64,000 nucleotides of DNA from Saccharopolyspora hordei (GCF_013410345.1 NZ_JACCFJ010000001.1:3509001-3573000), one strand, 5' to 3'; numbered from the stretch's first letter, positions 1 through 9,107 are shown. Made by a program: numbers and translations. Notes: generated from the letters alone by a model not told the origin.

Positions 1-1
1 G

Positions 2-466
2 TCCACGGTGGTCGACCCCGGCGCGGTGGACCAGTGGTGGTTGTGCGGGCCGTTCGGGATGGTCACCAGCGCGCGGGAGGTGCTGCGGGACAGCGGGGTG
101 GCCGCCGAGCGCATCCACCAGGAGCTGTTCTACGTCGAGGACACCCCACCGGAGCCGGCCCGCCACGAGGAACCGACGCTCGAGGGCCCGACCAGCGACG
201 TCACGGTGGTGCTCGACGGGCGGTCCACCCCGATGACCCTGCCGCGCGACGTGCCGGTCCTGGACGCCGCCCAGCGCGTCCGCCCGGACCTGCCGTTCGC
301 GTGCAAGGGCGGCGTGTGCGGCACCTGCCGCGCCAAGGTCACCTGCGGGTCGGTCCGGATGCGCCGCAACTTCGCCCTGGAGGAGTCCGAGGTGGAGCAG
401 GGCTTCGTGCTCACCTGCCAGTCCCTGCCCACCAGCGACGAGGTCACGGTCGACTTCGACGCCTGA
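2..466 (+). CDS. paaE: PaaE-like phenylacetyl-CoA epoxidase reductase subunit, 3' part
   Basis: The open frame runs in from before the window, so only the last 154 codons are seen. The visible part starts in the NAD-binding half of a ferredoxin-NADP reductase module (WLCGPFGMV, the usual CGP nucleotide-binding motif). It ends in a plant-type [2Fe-2S] ferredoxin domain with CKGGVCGTC and a fourth cysteine in LTCQ. The spacing and the RNFALEE segment after the FeS loop are typical of PaaE (PaaK), which passes electrons from NADPH to the diiron PaaABCDE epoxidase acting on phenylacetyl-CoA. The rest of a paa cluster would lie to the left. It converges on ku with a 52-nt gap. Another PDR-type reductase is possible, but the ferredoxin tail matches PaaE best. 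Confidence 0.8.
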   Translation, partial: STVVDPGAVDQWWLCGPFGMVTSAREVLRDSGVAAERIHQELFYVEDTPPEPARHEEPTLEGPTSDVTVVLDGRSTPMTLPRDVPVLDAAQRVRPDLPFACKGGVCGTCRAKVTCGSVRMRRNFALEESEVEQGFVLTCQSLPTSDEVTVDFDA

Positions 467-518
467 CCGGCGGCGCCGCGCCCGGCGCGGCGGCGCCGGT
501 CAGGCGCGGGCGCGGCGC

Positions 519-1487
519 TCAGGAGGCCTTCTCGCGGCGGCGACCGCCGGTGGGCTTCTCGGTGGTCGCGTCGGCGATGGCGCGTTCCAGGTCGGCGCGC
601 TTCATCTTGGACCGGCCCTTGATGCCGAGCTCCTTGGCGCGGTCGTCGAGCTCGTGCTTGCTCAGGTCGGACAGGTCCGCGCCGCCGCTCGCCTTCCGCG
701 GGCCGCGGCCCCTGCGGGCCTCGTCGACGCTGCGCCGCAGCGCCTCGGTGAGGTCGATGACGTCGGTCGGCTGCGGCGGGGCCTCCGCGGCCGCCACCTC
801 GCCGCCGCGGGCCTTCTCCGCGAGCAGCTCCTCCACCCGGGCGGTGTAGGTGTCCTCGTACTCCTCGGGGTCCCACGGGCCGCTCATCGACTCGATGATC
901 GTGGTGGCCATCTGCAGCTCCTTCTCCGACGGAGCCGCCTGCTCGGGCTGGTCGCCGATGATGTCGGCGGGGTCGCGGATCTCGTCGGCGAAGTACAGCG
1001 TGTTCAGTGCCAGCACGTCGGTGTCGGCGCGCACCGCGGTCAGGTACTGCTTGCCCCGCAGCACGAAGGTCGCGATGCCGGCCCGCCCGGTGTCCTGCAT
1101 GGCCCGGCGCAGCAGGTTGTACGGCCGGAAGTGCTCTCTGCTGTTGGGCGCCAGCCAGTAGGTCTTCTGGAAGTGCACCGGGTCGATCTCGGCGAGGTCG
1201 ACGAAGGTGGTGATGTCGATGGTGCGCGAGCGGCCCGGCGCGATCTCGTCCAGTTCGGACTGCTCGACGGTGATGACGCCGCCGTCGTGCTCGCGGCCCT
1301 TGACGATGTCGTCGTAGCCGACTTCCTCGCCGGTGCGCTCGTTGACCCGCTTGTACCGGATCCGGTCGGTGGTGCCGCGCTGGTACTGGTGGAACTGCAC
1401 GGTGTGGTCCTCGGTCGCGGCGTAGAGGCCGACCGGGATGGTCACCAGGCCGAAGTTGATCGAACCGGTCCAGATCTTGCGCGGCAT
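519..1487 (-). CDS. ku: Ku protein, DNA end-binding factor of bacterial NHEJ
   Basis: This 322-aa protein starts MPRKIWTGSINFGLV, the standard N-terminus of bacterial Ku. The core carries the usual YKRVNERTGEEV and NTLYFADEIRDP segments. Bacterial Ku is a homodimeric ring that binds double-strand ends and recruits LigD; no ligD lies in this window. The last 60 residues form a basic lysine/arginine-rich tail with a SAP-like segment (DLSKHELDDRAKELGIKG), a DNA-binding extension common in actinobacterial Ku. The frame extends 19 codons further upstream, but the ATG at 1487 has a GGGAGG ribosome site just ahead and fits the family N-terminus. It is transcribed divergently from nothing close: selB follows upstream on the same strand with an 84-nt gap. 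Confidence 0.95.
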   Translation of the reverse strand: MPRKIWTGSINFGLVTIPVGLYAATEDHTVQFHQYQRGTTDRIRYKRVNERTGEEVGYDDIVKGREHDGGVITVEQSELDEIAPGRSRTIDITTFVDLAEIDPVHFQKTYWLAPNSREHFRPYNLLRRAMQDTGRAGIATFVLRGKQYLTAVRADTDVLALNTLYFADEIRDPADIIGDQPEQAAPSEKELQMATTIIESMSGPWDPEEYEDTYTARVEELLAEKARGGEVAAAEAPPQPTDVIDLTEALRRSVDEARRGRGPRKASGGADLSDLSKHELDDRAKELGIKGRSKMKRADLERAIADATTEKPTGGRRREKAS

Positions 1488-1571
1488 GGCAGCCTCCCAT
1501 CGCCCTGCCTCCACGATGCGGTCGCGGCGGCAAGATCGCAGCACTCACCTGGTCGCCCCGGTGGGCCCCGG

Positions 1572-3317
1572 TCAGCGCGGGACGACCCGGTGGGTGCCGT
1601 CCGCGAGCCGCTCGGTCCGGCCCTCGCGGGCGAGCAGTTCGAGCAGCGGGACCGCCACGCGCCGCGAGGTGCCCAGCGCGCGCCGGGCCTGGCTGAGCGT
1701 GAACGGCTCGGGCAGCGTGGCGAGCCGGTCGAGCGCCGCCTGCTCGGCGCCGGGCAGCAGCACCAGGCCGGGGGCCACCCGCAGCAGGTGGCCGGTGCGC
1801 GCGGCGGCGGCCAGCTCGCGGTCCCCGAGGCCCAGGTCGCGCAGCTCCTCGGCGGTGGGCGCCTGGAAGGGACGGTCGCGCAGCGCGTCGCGGACGGCGG
1901 ACACCGCGCGGTGGACGTGCTCGGGCAGGTCCGGGCGGTGCAGGCGCAGCCGACCGCCCCGCACCGCGATCCCGGCGGTGTCGGCGACCTCCGCCACCAG
2001 TGCGGCATCCGGCAGGTCCAGGGCGCGGCGGGCGGCCTCCACCGGCATCCCGTCGGCGAGCGGGTCGGTGCGGCGGTGCTCCTCGAGCAGCTCGGCGAGC
2101 CGGGTGGCGAGCTCGGCGCGGTGGTCGTCGGAGACCAGCCACGGGCCCGGACCGGGCGGGGTCGCGCCCATCGCCCGCAGCTCGTCGGCCCGGACCACGC
2201 GGCGCCGGCGCACCTCGGCGGCGCCGTCGGCGACCGCGTCCATGCCGGACAGCTCGGCGGCGCGGGCCCGCGCGGCGCCGCGCCGGGTCAGCGGCGGCGG
2301 TCGCACGTCGAGCACGTCCAGGCCGCTGTGGATCCGGTGACCGCCGGGGTCGCGCAGCAGCGCGCGGTCGCCGATGCGCACCGGCAGCGGCAGGCGCGAG
2401 GTGATCCGCGCGTGCTCGGCCCCGAGCGGGCGGACGCGCACCGGGGTGGACGCCGCGCCGAGGTGCAGCACGAGCTGCTCGGGCCAGCTCGTCGGCGGCC
2501 GGCGGAGGCGGACGTCGACGACCTCCGTGGTCAGCCAGCGGCCCGGGGTGAGCAGCGCGTCGCCGCGCCGGGCCCGCGCGGACTCCACGCCGCGGAGGTT
2601 CACCGCCACCCGGGCCACCGCGCCGACCTGTGTCCGGGGCGTGCCGAGCGCCTGCAGGCCGCGGACGGTGCAGGTGGTCCCCGCGGGGTGCAGCAGCAGC
2701 TGGTCGCCGACGTGCAGCGTCCCGGCGGTGAGGGTGCCGGTCACGACGGTGCCCGCCCCGCGGACGGTGAACGACCGGTCGATCCACAGCCGCACGTCGG
2801 CGTCGAGGTCGGGCGCCGGCAGCCGGTGCACCAGCGAGTCGAGCGCGCGCACCAGGTCCTCGACCCCCGCGCCGGTCGCCCCGCTGACCTGCACGGCGGG
2901 GATGCCGGCGAGCGAGGTGCCGGCCAGCCGCTCCACGGCCTGCGCGGTGGCGGGACCGGGGTCGGCCAGGTCGCTGCGGGTCACCGCGAGCACCCCGTGC
3001 CGCACGCCGAGCGCGTCGAGGGCGTCGAGGTGCTCGTCGGACTGCGGCATCCAGCCCTCGTCGGCGGCGAGGACGAACAGCACTGCGGGCACCGGTCCGA
3101 TCCCGGCCAGCATGTTCGGCACGAACCGCTCGTGCCCGGGGACGTCGACGAACGCGACGGTGCAGCCGTCGGGCAGGTCGGTCCAGGCGAAACCCAGGTC
3201 GATGGTGAGCCCGCGGCGGCGTTCCTCCTCCCACCGGTCGGGGTCGGTCCCGGTGAGCCGGCGGACGAGCGTGGACTTGCCGTGGTCGACGTGCCCGGCG
3301 GTGGCGATGACGTGCAA
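1572..3317 (-). CDS. selB: Selenocysteine-specific translation elongation factor SelB
   Basis: The 581-aa product has the full SelB layout. The N-terminal GTPase has GHVDHGKST (P-loop), DVPGHERF (G3) and a TRSD motif in place of NKxD. It is followed by two EF-Tu-like beta-barrel domains and a C-terminal set of winged-helix domains that would read the SECIS hairpin. SelB delivers Sec-tRNA(Sec) to in-frame UGA codons. I place the start at a TTG (3317) because the protein then begins LHVIATAGHVDHGK and an AGGAG lies 10 nt upstream; the open frame continues beyond this into selA without family similarity. It sits 77 nt downstream of selA on the same strand, so the two are probably one transcript. 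Its client is the selenoprotein FdhA gene at 9.2 kb. Confidence 0.95.
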   Translation of the reverse strand: MHVIATAGHVDHGKSTLVRRLTGTDPDRWEEERRRGLTIDLGFAWTDLPDGCTVAFVDVPGHERFVPNMLAGIGPVPAVLFVLAADEGWMPQSDEHLDALDALGVRHGVLAVTRSDLADPGPATAQAVERLAGTSLAGIPAVQVSGATGAGVEDLVRALDSLVHRLPAPDLDADVRLWIDRSFTVRGAGTVVTGTLTAGTLHVGDQLLLHPAGTTCTVRGLQALGTPRTQVGAVARVAVNLRGVESARARRGDALLTPGRWLTTEVVDVRLRRPPTSWPEQLVLHLGAASTPVRVRPLGAEHARITSRLPLPVRIGDRALLRDPGGHRIHSGLDVLDVRPPPLTRRGAARARAAELSGMDAVADGAAEVRRRRVVRADELRAMGATPPGPGPWLVSDDHRAELATRLAELLEEHRRTDPLADGMPVEAARRALDLPDAALVAEVADTAGIAVRGGRLRLHRPDLPEHVHRAVSAVRDALRDRPFQAPTAEELRDLGLGDRELAAAARTGHLLRVAPGLVLLPGAEQAALDRLATLPEPFTLSQARRALGTSRRVAVPLLELLAREGRTERLADGTHRVVPR

Positions 3318-3394
3318 CGGGCTCCCACTCCTGTGCAGGCGGTGTTCATGACCACTACGCCACGGCGACCCCGTCCCCGCAACGGACCGGTCCC

Positions 3395-4684
3395 TCACGC
3401 GGCGGCCAGTACCGCGCGGCGCAGCACCTCGTCGTCCTCGGGCGCCACCGCGGCGAGGTCGAGCAGGCAGCGGTCGCGCGCCACGCAGGCGAGCACCGGC
3501 GGGTCCCCGCTCCGCAGCAGCGCCGCGAAGCGTTCGGGCAGCACGACGGCCGCGCTGGGCAGCGTCACCCCGGGCGCACCGCCACCGCCGACGGTCGCCT
3601 CGCTGGGTTGGGCGGACGCGGGGACGCCCGCGGCGCTGAGCTCCTCGGCCAGCCGCGTGGCGCGGCGCAGCAGGGTCGGCCGGTCCCGGCGCAGGGCTTC
3701 CTCGGTCGGCGTGCGGGGGCCGCGCAGCGTCGCTTCCAGCGCGGCGAGGGTGAGCTTGTCGACGCGCAGAGCGCGGGCGAGCGGGTGGCGGCGCAACCGC
3801 CGCACGATGTCCGCCCGCCCCAGCAGCAGCCCGGCCTGCGGCCCGCCGAGCAGCTTGTCCCCGCTGGCCAGGACCAGGTCGGCGCCGTCGGTGAGCGTGC
3901 TCGTGGCGTCGGGTTCCTGCGGCAGCACCGGGTGCGGGTGCAGCAGACCGGAGCCGATGTCGACCACCACCGGCACGCCGATGCCGCGCAGGGCGGCCAC
4001 CGGCACCGAGGAGGTGAAACCGGTGATCACGAAGTTGGAGGGGTGGACCTTGAGCACGAACCCGGTGTCCGGCCCGATGGCCTCCCGGTAGTCGTCGAGC
4101 CGGACCCGGTTGGTGGTGCCGACCTCCCGCAGCCGCGCGCCGGTCGCGGTGAGCAGGTCCGGCAGGCGGAAGCCGTCGCCGATCTCGACCATCTCGCCGC
4201 GCGCGAGCACGATCTCGCGACCCTGCGCCAGCGCCGTGGCGGCCAGCGCGAGCGCGGCGGCACCGTTGTTGACCACGTGGGCGGCCTCGGCGCGCGGCAC
4301 GGCGGCGAGCAGCGCGGCCAGCGCCGCGGCACCGCGGCGCCCGCGCTTGCCGGTGCTCAGGTCGAGTTCGACGTCGGTGGTCCCGGCGGCCCGTTCCAGC
4401 GCCTCGACGGCGGCGCGCGACAGCGGGGCCCGGCCGAGGTTGGTGTGCAGCAGGACGCCGGTCGCGTTGAGCACGGGCCTGGTGCTGGAGGCCGAGTCGG
4501 GCAGCGAGGCGAGGGTCTCCGCCGTGACCTCGCCGGCCGCGATCTCCCCGGCGCGGGCGCGCTGCTGGGCGGCGTGCACCGCCTCCTTGACCAGCTGGTG
4601 CCCGAGGCGGTGCGCTGCGGCGGAGACCTCCGGGTGGGCCAGCACCCGGTCGGTGCCGGGCACGTGCTGCCGCGGGTTGGTCAT
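3395..4684 (-). CDS. selA: L-seryl-tRNA(Sec) selenium transferase SelA
   Basis: This 429-aa PLP enzyme converts seryl-tRNA(Sec) to selenocysteyl-tRNA(Sec) using selenophosphate. Family hallmarks are visible: RPVLNATGVLLHTNLGRAPL near residue 70, the EVGTTNRV segment, and the PLP-binding lysine in SGDKLLGGPQAG around residue 280. The ATG at 4684 gives the standard N-terminus, and the frame upstream of it has no family similarity. selA precedes selB on the minus strand. The tRNA partner gene selC and selD were looked for and are not in the window. The promoter should lie in the 123 nt shared with the divergent hydrolase-SDR gene at 4808. Confidence 0.95.
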   Translation of the reverse strand: MTNPRQHVPGTDRVLAHPEVSAAAHRLGHQLVKEAVHAAQQRARAGEIAAGEVTAETLASLPDSASSTRPVLNATGVLLHTNLGRAPLSRAAVEALERAAGTTDVELDLSTGKRGRRGAAALAALLAAVPRAEAAHVVNNGAAALALAATALAQGREIVLARGEMVEIGDGFRLPDLLTATGARLREVGTTNRVRLDDYREAIGPDTGFVLKVHPSNFVITGFTSSVPVAALRGIGVPVVVDIGSGLLHPHPVLPQEPDATSTLTDGADLVLASGDKLLGGPQAGLLLGRADIVRRLRRHPLARALRVDKLTLAALEATLRGPRTPTEEALRRDRPTLLRRATRLAEELSAAGVPASAQPSEATVGGGGAPGVTLPSAAVVLPERFAALLRSGDPPVLACVARDRCLLDLAAVAPEDDEVLRRAVLAAA

Positions 4685-4807
4685 GGTCAGCACTGTAGGA
4701 GCCCCGCGGTGCCTCCGCCGGGTTGGACGACCCGGGCGGGTCGCCCGACGAGTATGACAACGTCCGATGTGACAATGGGCGTTGACGACGTGGGTACGCT
4801 CTGGGGC

Positions 4808-6535
4808 ATGGCTCGCCACGCGGACACCGGCGGAGAGCTCCGCACCAGCGACGGACTGCGGCTGGCCGTGCGCGAGCACGGCGACCCGGCGGCGCCGACC
4901 GTGCTGGCGGTGCACGGCTACCCCGACGACCACACGGTCTGGGACGGCGTGGTCGACGCCCTCGCCGACCGCTGCCACGTGGTCACCTACGACGTGCGCG
5001 GCGCGGGAGGTTCCGACGCGCCCCGCCGCACCGAGGCCTACCTGCTGGACCAGCTCGCCGACGACCTCGTCCGGGTCGCCGACCTGGTCAGCCCGGACCG
5101 GCCGGTGCACCTGCTGGCGCACGACTGGGGCGCGCTCCAGGCCTGGCACGCGGTGACCGAACCGCGGCTGGCGCCCCGCTTCGCCTCGCTGACCTCGATC
5201 TCCGGGCCCTGCCTGGACCACGCCGGGCACTGGATGCGCGCGCAGCTGCGACCCCCGACCCCGCGCTCGCTGCGCAAGCTGGTCCAGCAGCTGGTGTTCT
5301 CCGGCTACATCTTCTTCTTCCGGCTGCCGGTGGTGCCGGAGCTGGCGTGGCGGACCGGGCTGGTGAAGCGGCTGATCGCCGTGCTGGAACGCCTGGACCC
5401 GCGCGCCGCCCGGAACCCGACCCGGCCCGCGGTCTCCGACGGCGTGCACGGGCTGCAGCTGTACCGGGCCAACGTCCACCAGCGGCTGAGCCGCCCGGGG
5501 CAGCGGCGCGCGACCCTCCCGGTCCAGGTGCTCGCGCCCACCGGGGACCCGTTCGTCTCCACACCGATGCAGACCGAGATCACCCCGTGGGTGGCCGACC
5601 TGCGGGTGCGCCGGGTGCCCGGCGGGCACTGGCTGCCGCGCAGCCGCCCGGAGCTCGTCGCGCGGTGCGCCGCGGAACTCGTCGAGCACGTCGAGGGCGG
5701 CGCCGAGCCCCGCGCGCTGCGGCGCGCCCGCGTCCGCCCGGGACGCCGCGAGTTCCAGGACCACCTCGTCGTCGTCACCGGGGCCGGCAGCGGGATCGGC
5801 CGGGAGACCGCGGTGGCGTTCGCGGCCGCCGGGGCGCACGTCGTCGTCGCGGACGCGGACCTGTCCGCCGCCGAGGACACCGCCGCGCTGATCACCCGCA
5901 CCGGGGCGGGCGCGTCGCCGTACCAGGTGGACCTCACCGCCGGGGCGGAGGACTTCGCCGCACGGGTGCACGCCGACCTGGGCACCCCGGACGTGGTGGT
6001 CCTCGACTCCGGCACCGGAGCCGCGAGCCGTTTCCTCGACACCCCGGCCGCCGAGTGGGACCGGGTCGTCGACGACACCGTGCGGAGCGTGGCCCACGGC
6101 TGCCGGGAGTTCGCGCGGCAGATGGCCGACCGGGGCGAGGGCGGCCAGATCATCACCCTCGCGTCGTCGGCGGCGTACTCGCCGTCCCCGCGGCGCTCGG
6201 CCCCCAGCACCGCGGGCGCCGCCGTGCTGGCCCTCAGCCAGTCGCTGCGGGTCGAGCTGGCGGCCGACGGCATCGGTGTCACCGCGGTCTGCCCCGGCCC
6301 GGGCGCGACGCGGCGGCCGCGACGCGTCGCGGCCCAGGTGCTGCGCGCCGCCCGCCGCGGCCCCGCGCTCGCACCGGCCACCGCCGGCGCCGCGGTCGGA
6401 CTGGTGCTCTCCCGCCTCAGCCCGGGCCTGCTGCGCGCGGCCGCCCGGGTCCAGTCGGCACCGTGGTGGAGGAGGTCGAGCCGTGTCCCACACCGATCCC
6501 GGCGAGCCGGACCGCGTCGCGCTCCAGGCCCGTGA
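4808..6535 (+). CDS. EphD-like alpha/beta hydrolase fused to a degenerate short-chain dehydrogenase domain
   Basis: The 575-aa protein has two domains, like mycobacterial EphD. Residues 10-300 are an epoxide-hydrolase-type alpha/beta hydrolase: an HGYPDD oxyanion loop, the nucleophile elbow HDWGA (Asp nucleophile) and a late GGHWLP histidine. From residue 320 comes an SDR domain with a good TGAGSGIG cofactor loop. The SDR active-site Tyr-x3-Lys is not there: where it should be the sequence reads APSTAGAAV, so Pro466 and Gly470 replace Tyr and Lys. The SDR half may bind cofactor without reducing. The ATG at 4808 has only a weak ribosome site; an upstream in-frame ATG at 4772 is possible. It overlaps the next gene by 53 nt and heads a three-gene run with two redox or hydrolase genes. 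Confidence 0.85.
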   Translation: MARHADTGGELRTSDGLRLAVREHGDPAAPTVLAVHGYPDDHTVWDGVVDALADRCHVVTYDVRGAGGSDAPRRTEAYLLDQLADDLVRVADLVSPDRPVHLLAHDWGALQAWHAVTEPRLAPRFASLTSISGPCLDHAGHWMRAQLRPPTPRSLRKLVQQLVFSGYIFFFRLPVVPELAWRTGLVKRLIAVLERLDPRAARNPTRPAVSDGVHGLQLYRANVHQRLSRPGQRRATLPVQVLAPTGDPFVSTPMQTEITPWVADLRVRRVPGGHWLPRSRPELVARCAAELVEHVEGGAEPRALRRARVRPGRREFQDHLVVVTGAGSGIGRETAVAFAAAGAHVVVADADLSAAEDTAALITRTGAGASPYQVDLTAGAEDFAARVHADLGTPDVVVLDSGTGAASRFLDTPAAEWDRVVDDTVRSVAHGCREFARQMADRGEGGQIITLASSAAYSPSPRRSAPSTAGAAVLALSQSLRVELAADGIGVTAVCPGPGATRRPRRVAAQVLRAARRGPALAPATAGAAVGLVLSRLSPGLLRAAARVQSAPWWRRSSRVPHRSRRAGPRRAPGP

Positions 6536-7364
6536 CGTGGCGTTCGACTGGTCGACGCTGCCGGTCCACTGGATCCCCGGCGAACCCTTCGCCACCCACG
6601 TGATCAACTTCCTGCACCTGGTGCTGCCGGAGGGCGAGCGCTGGTTCGTCCACGTGTTCAAGCAGGCCCTGCCGATGGTCGCCGACGACCGACTGCTCGA
6701 GGACGTGCGCGGGTTCATCGGCCAGGAAGCCGTGCACGCCGAGTCGCACCAGGGCGTGCTGGACCACTTCGACGCGCACGGCATGGACACCCGGCCCTAC
6801 GTCGAGCAGGTCCGGTGGATGTTCCGCACGGTCCTCGGCGACCGCGCCCACGGCGGCCGGCGCGCCGAGAACTGGCTGGTGCAGCGGCTGGCGATGATCG
6901 CGGCCATCGAGCACGTCACCGCCTTCCTCGGCCAGTGGGTGCTCGACGCGCGCGAGCTGGACGCGGCCGGCGCCGACCCGACCATGCTCGACCTGCTGCG
7001 CTGGCACGGCGCCGAGGAGGTCGAGCACCGCTCGGTCGCTTTTGACCTGTACATGCACGTCGACGGCAGCTACCTGCGGCGCAGCCTGGCGATGGTGGTC
7101 GCGGTGGCGGTCCTGGCCGTGCTGTGGGTCCGCGGCGTGCGGTACCTGATGGCCGTCGACCCTGTGCTGCGCGGCCGCCGCAGGCCGCGCTGGCGGGACC
7201 TGCTGCGCAGCGGACGGCTCGGGCTGACCCCGAGCCTCGGGCAGGTGCTGCGCGCCGTGCCGTCCTACTTCCGCCGCGACCACCACCCCTCGCAGCACGG
7301 CTCGACCAGCCAGGCGATCGCCTACCTGGCGAAGTCCCCGGCCGCGCAGGCGGCGGAGCACTGA
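6483..7364 (+). CDS. Metal-dependent hydrolase family protein (PF10118-like)
   Basis: The 293-aa protein has the signature of the family named predicted metal-dependent hydrolase (PF10118): FIGQEAVHAESH around residue 80 and WHGAEEVEHRSVAFD around residue 180. Their Glu/His pairs resemble the metal ligands of ferritin-like diiron proteins. One hydrophobic segment (residues 200-220) could anchor it to the membrane. I chose the GTG at 6483 because a GGAGGAGG site sits 6 nt upstream, although this makes the gene overlap the end of the hydrolase-SDR gene. Its stop overlaps the start of the reductase gene (ATGA). Grouping with an EphD-like fusion and a PDR-type reductase is recurrent in actinobacteria. 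The true reaction is unknown; an oxygenase fed by the reductase is a reasonable inference. Confidence 0.8.
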   Translation: MSHTDPGEPDRVALQARDVAFDWSTLPVHWIPGEPFATHVINFLHLVLPEGERWFVHVFKQALPMVADDRLLEDVRGFIGQEAVHAESHQGVLDHFDAHGMDTRPYVEQVRWMFRTVLGDRAHGGRRAENWLVQRLAMIAAIEHVTAFLGQWVLDARELDAAGADPTMLDLLRWHGAEEVEHRSVAFDLYMHVDGSYLRRSLAMVVAVAVLAVLWVRGVRYLMAVDPVLRGRRRPRWRDLLRSGRLGLTPSLGQVLRAVPSYFRRDHHPSQHGSTSQAIAYLAKSPAAQAAEH

Positions 7365-8404
7365 TGACCGACGACCGCGCGGTCCCGCGGGCGCTCGACG
7401 GTCGCGGGCCGGACCGCTTCCTGTGGGCGCTGGACAAGGTGGCCACCGCCCTGGAGTGGGTGCAGCGCGGCAGCCGCCGCCGGGTCGTGCCGGTCGACCG
7501 AAACGTCCCGCTGGAGGTCGCCGAGGTCCGGACCGAGGCCGAGGACGTGGTCAGCCTGCGGCTGGTCGGGGAGGGGCTGCTGCCCGCGTGGCAGCCGGGC
7601 GCGCACCTCGACCTCGTGCTGCCCTCCGGGCGCACCCGGCAGTACTCGCTGTGCGGGGAACCGGGCGAGCGGCGGCACTACCGGATCGCGGTGCGGCGGC
7701 TGGCCGGCGGCGCCGGCGGCTCCCGCGAGGTCCACGACGAACTGCGCCCCGGCAGTCGCCTCACCGCCCGCGGGCCGCGCAACGCCTTCCCGTTCATCAC
7801 CGCGGAGCGGTACCTGTTCATCGCGGGCGGCATCGGGATCACCCCGATCCTGCCGATGGTGCGCACCGCCGCGGCGCGCGGCGCGGACTGGCGGCTCGTC
7901 TACACCGGACGGTCGCGGGCGTCGATGCCGTTCCTCGACGAGCTGACCACCCTGGACCCGGCGCGGGTGTGGGTCCGCCCGGACAGCGAGTTCGGCGTCC
8001 CGGCCTCCGGGGCGGAGCTGCTCGAACACGCCCCGCCCGGTGCTGCCGTGTACTGCTGCGGCCCCGTGCCGATGATCACCGGCGTCCGGGTGGACCTGCC
8101 CGGCAGCGCGGCGGACTCGCTGCACTGGGAGCGGTTCTCCGCACCGCCGGTCGTCGGCGGCGCACCGTTCACCGTCGAGCTCGCCCGCACCGGGCGCACC
8201 GTGCGGGTGCCGGCGGACCGCTCGGCCCTGGAGGCCATCGCCGAGGTCCTGCCGCAGGTGCCCCACTCCTGCCGGCAGGGCTTCTGCGGCACCTGCCACG
8301 CCCGCGTCCTCGCCGGCAGCGTCGACCACCGGGCGCGGGACGCGGAGGGCCACATGGCGATCTGCGTGTCCCGGTCCACCGGCCACGTGGTCCTCGACCT
8401 GTGA
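7364..8404 (+). CDS. PDR/VanB-type oxidoreductase with FMN/FAD, NAD(P)H and [2Fe-2S] domains
   Basis: The 346-aa protein matches phthalate dioxygenase reductase-like enzymes in domain order. A flavin-binding barrel has RQYSLCG, the nucleotide domain has IAGGIGITPILPM and CCGPVPM, and a C-terminal plant-type ferredoxin has CRQGFCGTCHAR followed by a fourth cysteine in AICVSR. It would move electrons from NAD(P)H to a partner oxygenase. An N-terminal extension of about 45 residues precedes the flavin domain. It starts at an ATG overlapping the stop of the PF10118-like gene by 4 nt, so the two are translationally coupled; that upstream protein is the natural electron acceptor candidate. Confidence 0.88.
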   Translation: MTDDRAVPRALDGRGPDRFLWALDKVATALEWVQRGSRRRVVPVDRNVPLEVAEVRTEAEDVVSLRLVGEGLLPAWQPGAHLDLVLPSGRTRQYSLCGEPGERRHYRIAVRRLAGGAGGSREVHDELRPGSRLTARGPRNAFPFITAERYLFIAGGIGITPILPMVRTAAARGADWRLVYTGRSRASMPFLDELTTLDPARVWVRPDSEFGVPASGAELLEHAPPGAAVYCCGPVPMITGVRVDLPGSAADSLHWERFSAPPVVGGAPFTVELARTGRTVRVPADRSALEAIAEVLPQVPHSCRQGFCGTCHARVLAGSVDHRARDAEGHMAICVSRSTGHVVLDL

Positions 8405-8480
8405 AGCGCTCGGGAAAACCCGGTGACGACGCGCCCCGACACGCGTACCGTCGAGGTGCTGTCGATCTTCGGGAGGCGCC

Positions 8481-9107
8481 GTGGAACTCGCTGGGCTGGT
8501 CGAGGTCACGTCGGAGGCGGAGCTGCGCGAGGTGGTCGGTGAACCGCTGCCGCACGTGCGGGACAAGGTGCGCCGCGCGCTGCACGAGCTGGACCGGCAG
8601 TGGTTGGCGGCCTCGCCGTTCTGCCTCGTCGCGACGTCCGCCGCGGACGGCACCTGCGACGTCTCGCCCAAGGGCGACCCGGCCGGGTTCACCCTGGTGC
8701 TCGACGAGCGCACGATCGCGATCCCGGAACGCAAGGGCAACCGGCGCGCCGACGGCTTCCGGAACGTCCTGACCAACCCGCACGTCGGGCTGGTCTACTT
8801 CCTCCCCGGGCGCGGCGACACGTTGCGCGTCAACGGCCGGGCCCGGCTGGTGCGCGACGCACCGTTCTTCGACGACATGGTGGTCAAGGGCCACCGGCCG
8901 GTGCTGGCCCTCGTGGTCGAGGTGGAGGAGGTCTTCCACCACTGCGCCAAGGCCTTCCTGCGCTCCGGGCTGTGGCAGCCCGAGACCTGGCAGCCGGACG
9001 CGGTGCCCTCCCGGCCGCAGCTGGCCAAGCTCCTGGACCGCCCGAACGACTCGCTGGAGGAGCTGGAGCGCTACTACACCGAGCAGTACGCCCACCACCT
9101 CTACTGA
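8481..9107 (+). CDS. MSMEG_1061-type FMN-dependent PPOX-fold flavoprotein
   Basis: The 208-aa protein is a split-barrel flavoprotein of the pyridoxamine 5'-phosphate oxidase-like group. Features include FCLVATSAADGTCDVSPKGD near residue 48 and the NPHVGLVYFLPGRGDTLRVNG strand pair that forms the flavin pocket; the C-terminal CAKAFLRSGLW segment is typical of the MSMEG_1061 branch. These proteins use FMN or F420 for small-molecule reduction, substrate unknown here. The GTG at 8481 has a GGGAGGC site 5 nt upstream. A 76-nt gap separates it from the reductase gene, and it lies 90 nt before fdhA. Confidence 0.85.
   Translation: MELAGLVEVTSEAELREVVGEPLPHVRDKVRRALHELDRQWLAASPFCLVATSAADGTCDVSPKGDPAGFTLVLDERTIAIPERKGNRRADGFRNVLTNPHVGLVYFLPGRGDTLRVNGRARLVRDAPFFDDMVVKGHRPVLALVVEVEEVFHHCAKAFLRSGLWQPETWQPDAVPSRPQLAKLLDRPNDSLEELERYYTEQYAHHLY

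Noticed and set aside
654-4091. Very long plus-strand open frame opposite ku, selB and selA
   Set aside because: It is the complement of three clearly recognised genes; composition (Gly/Arg/Val-rich) is a high-GC shadow.
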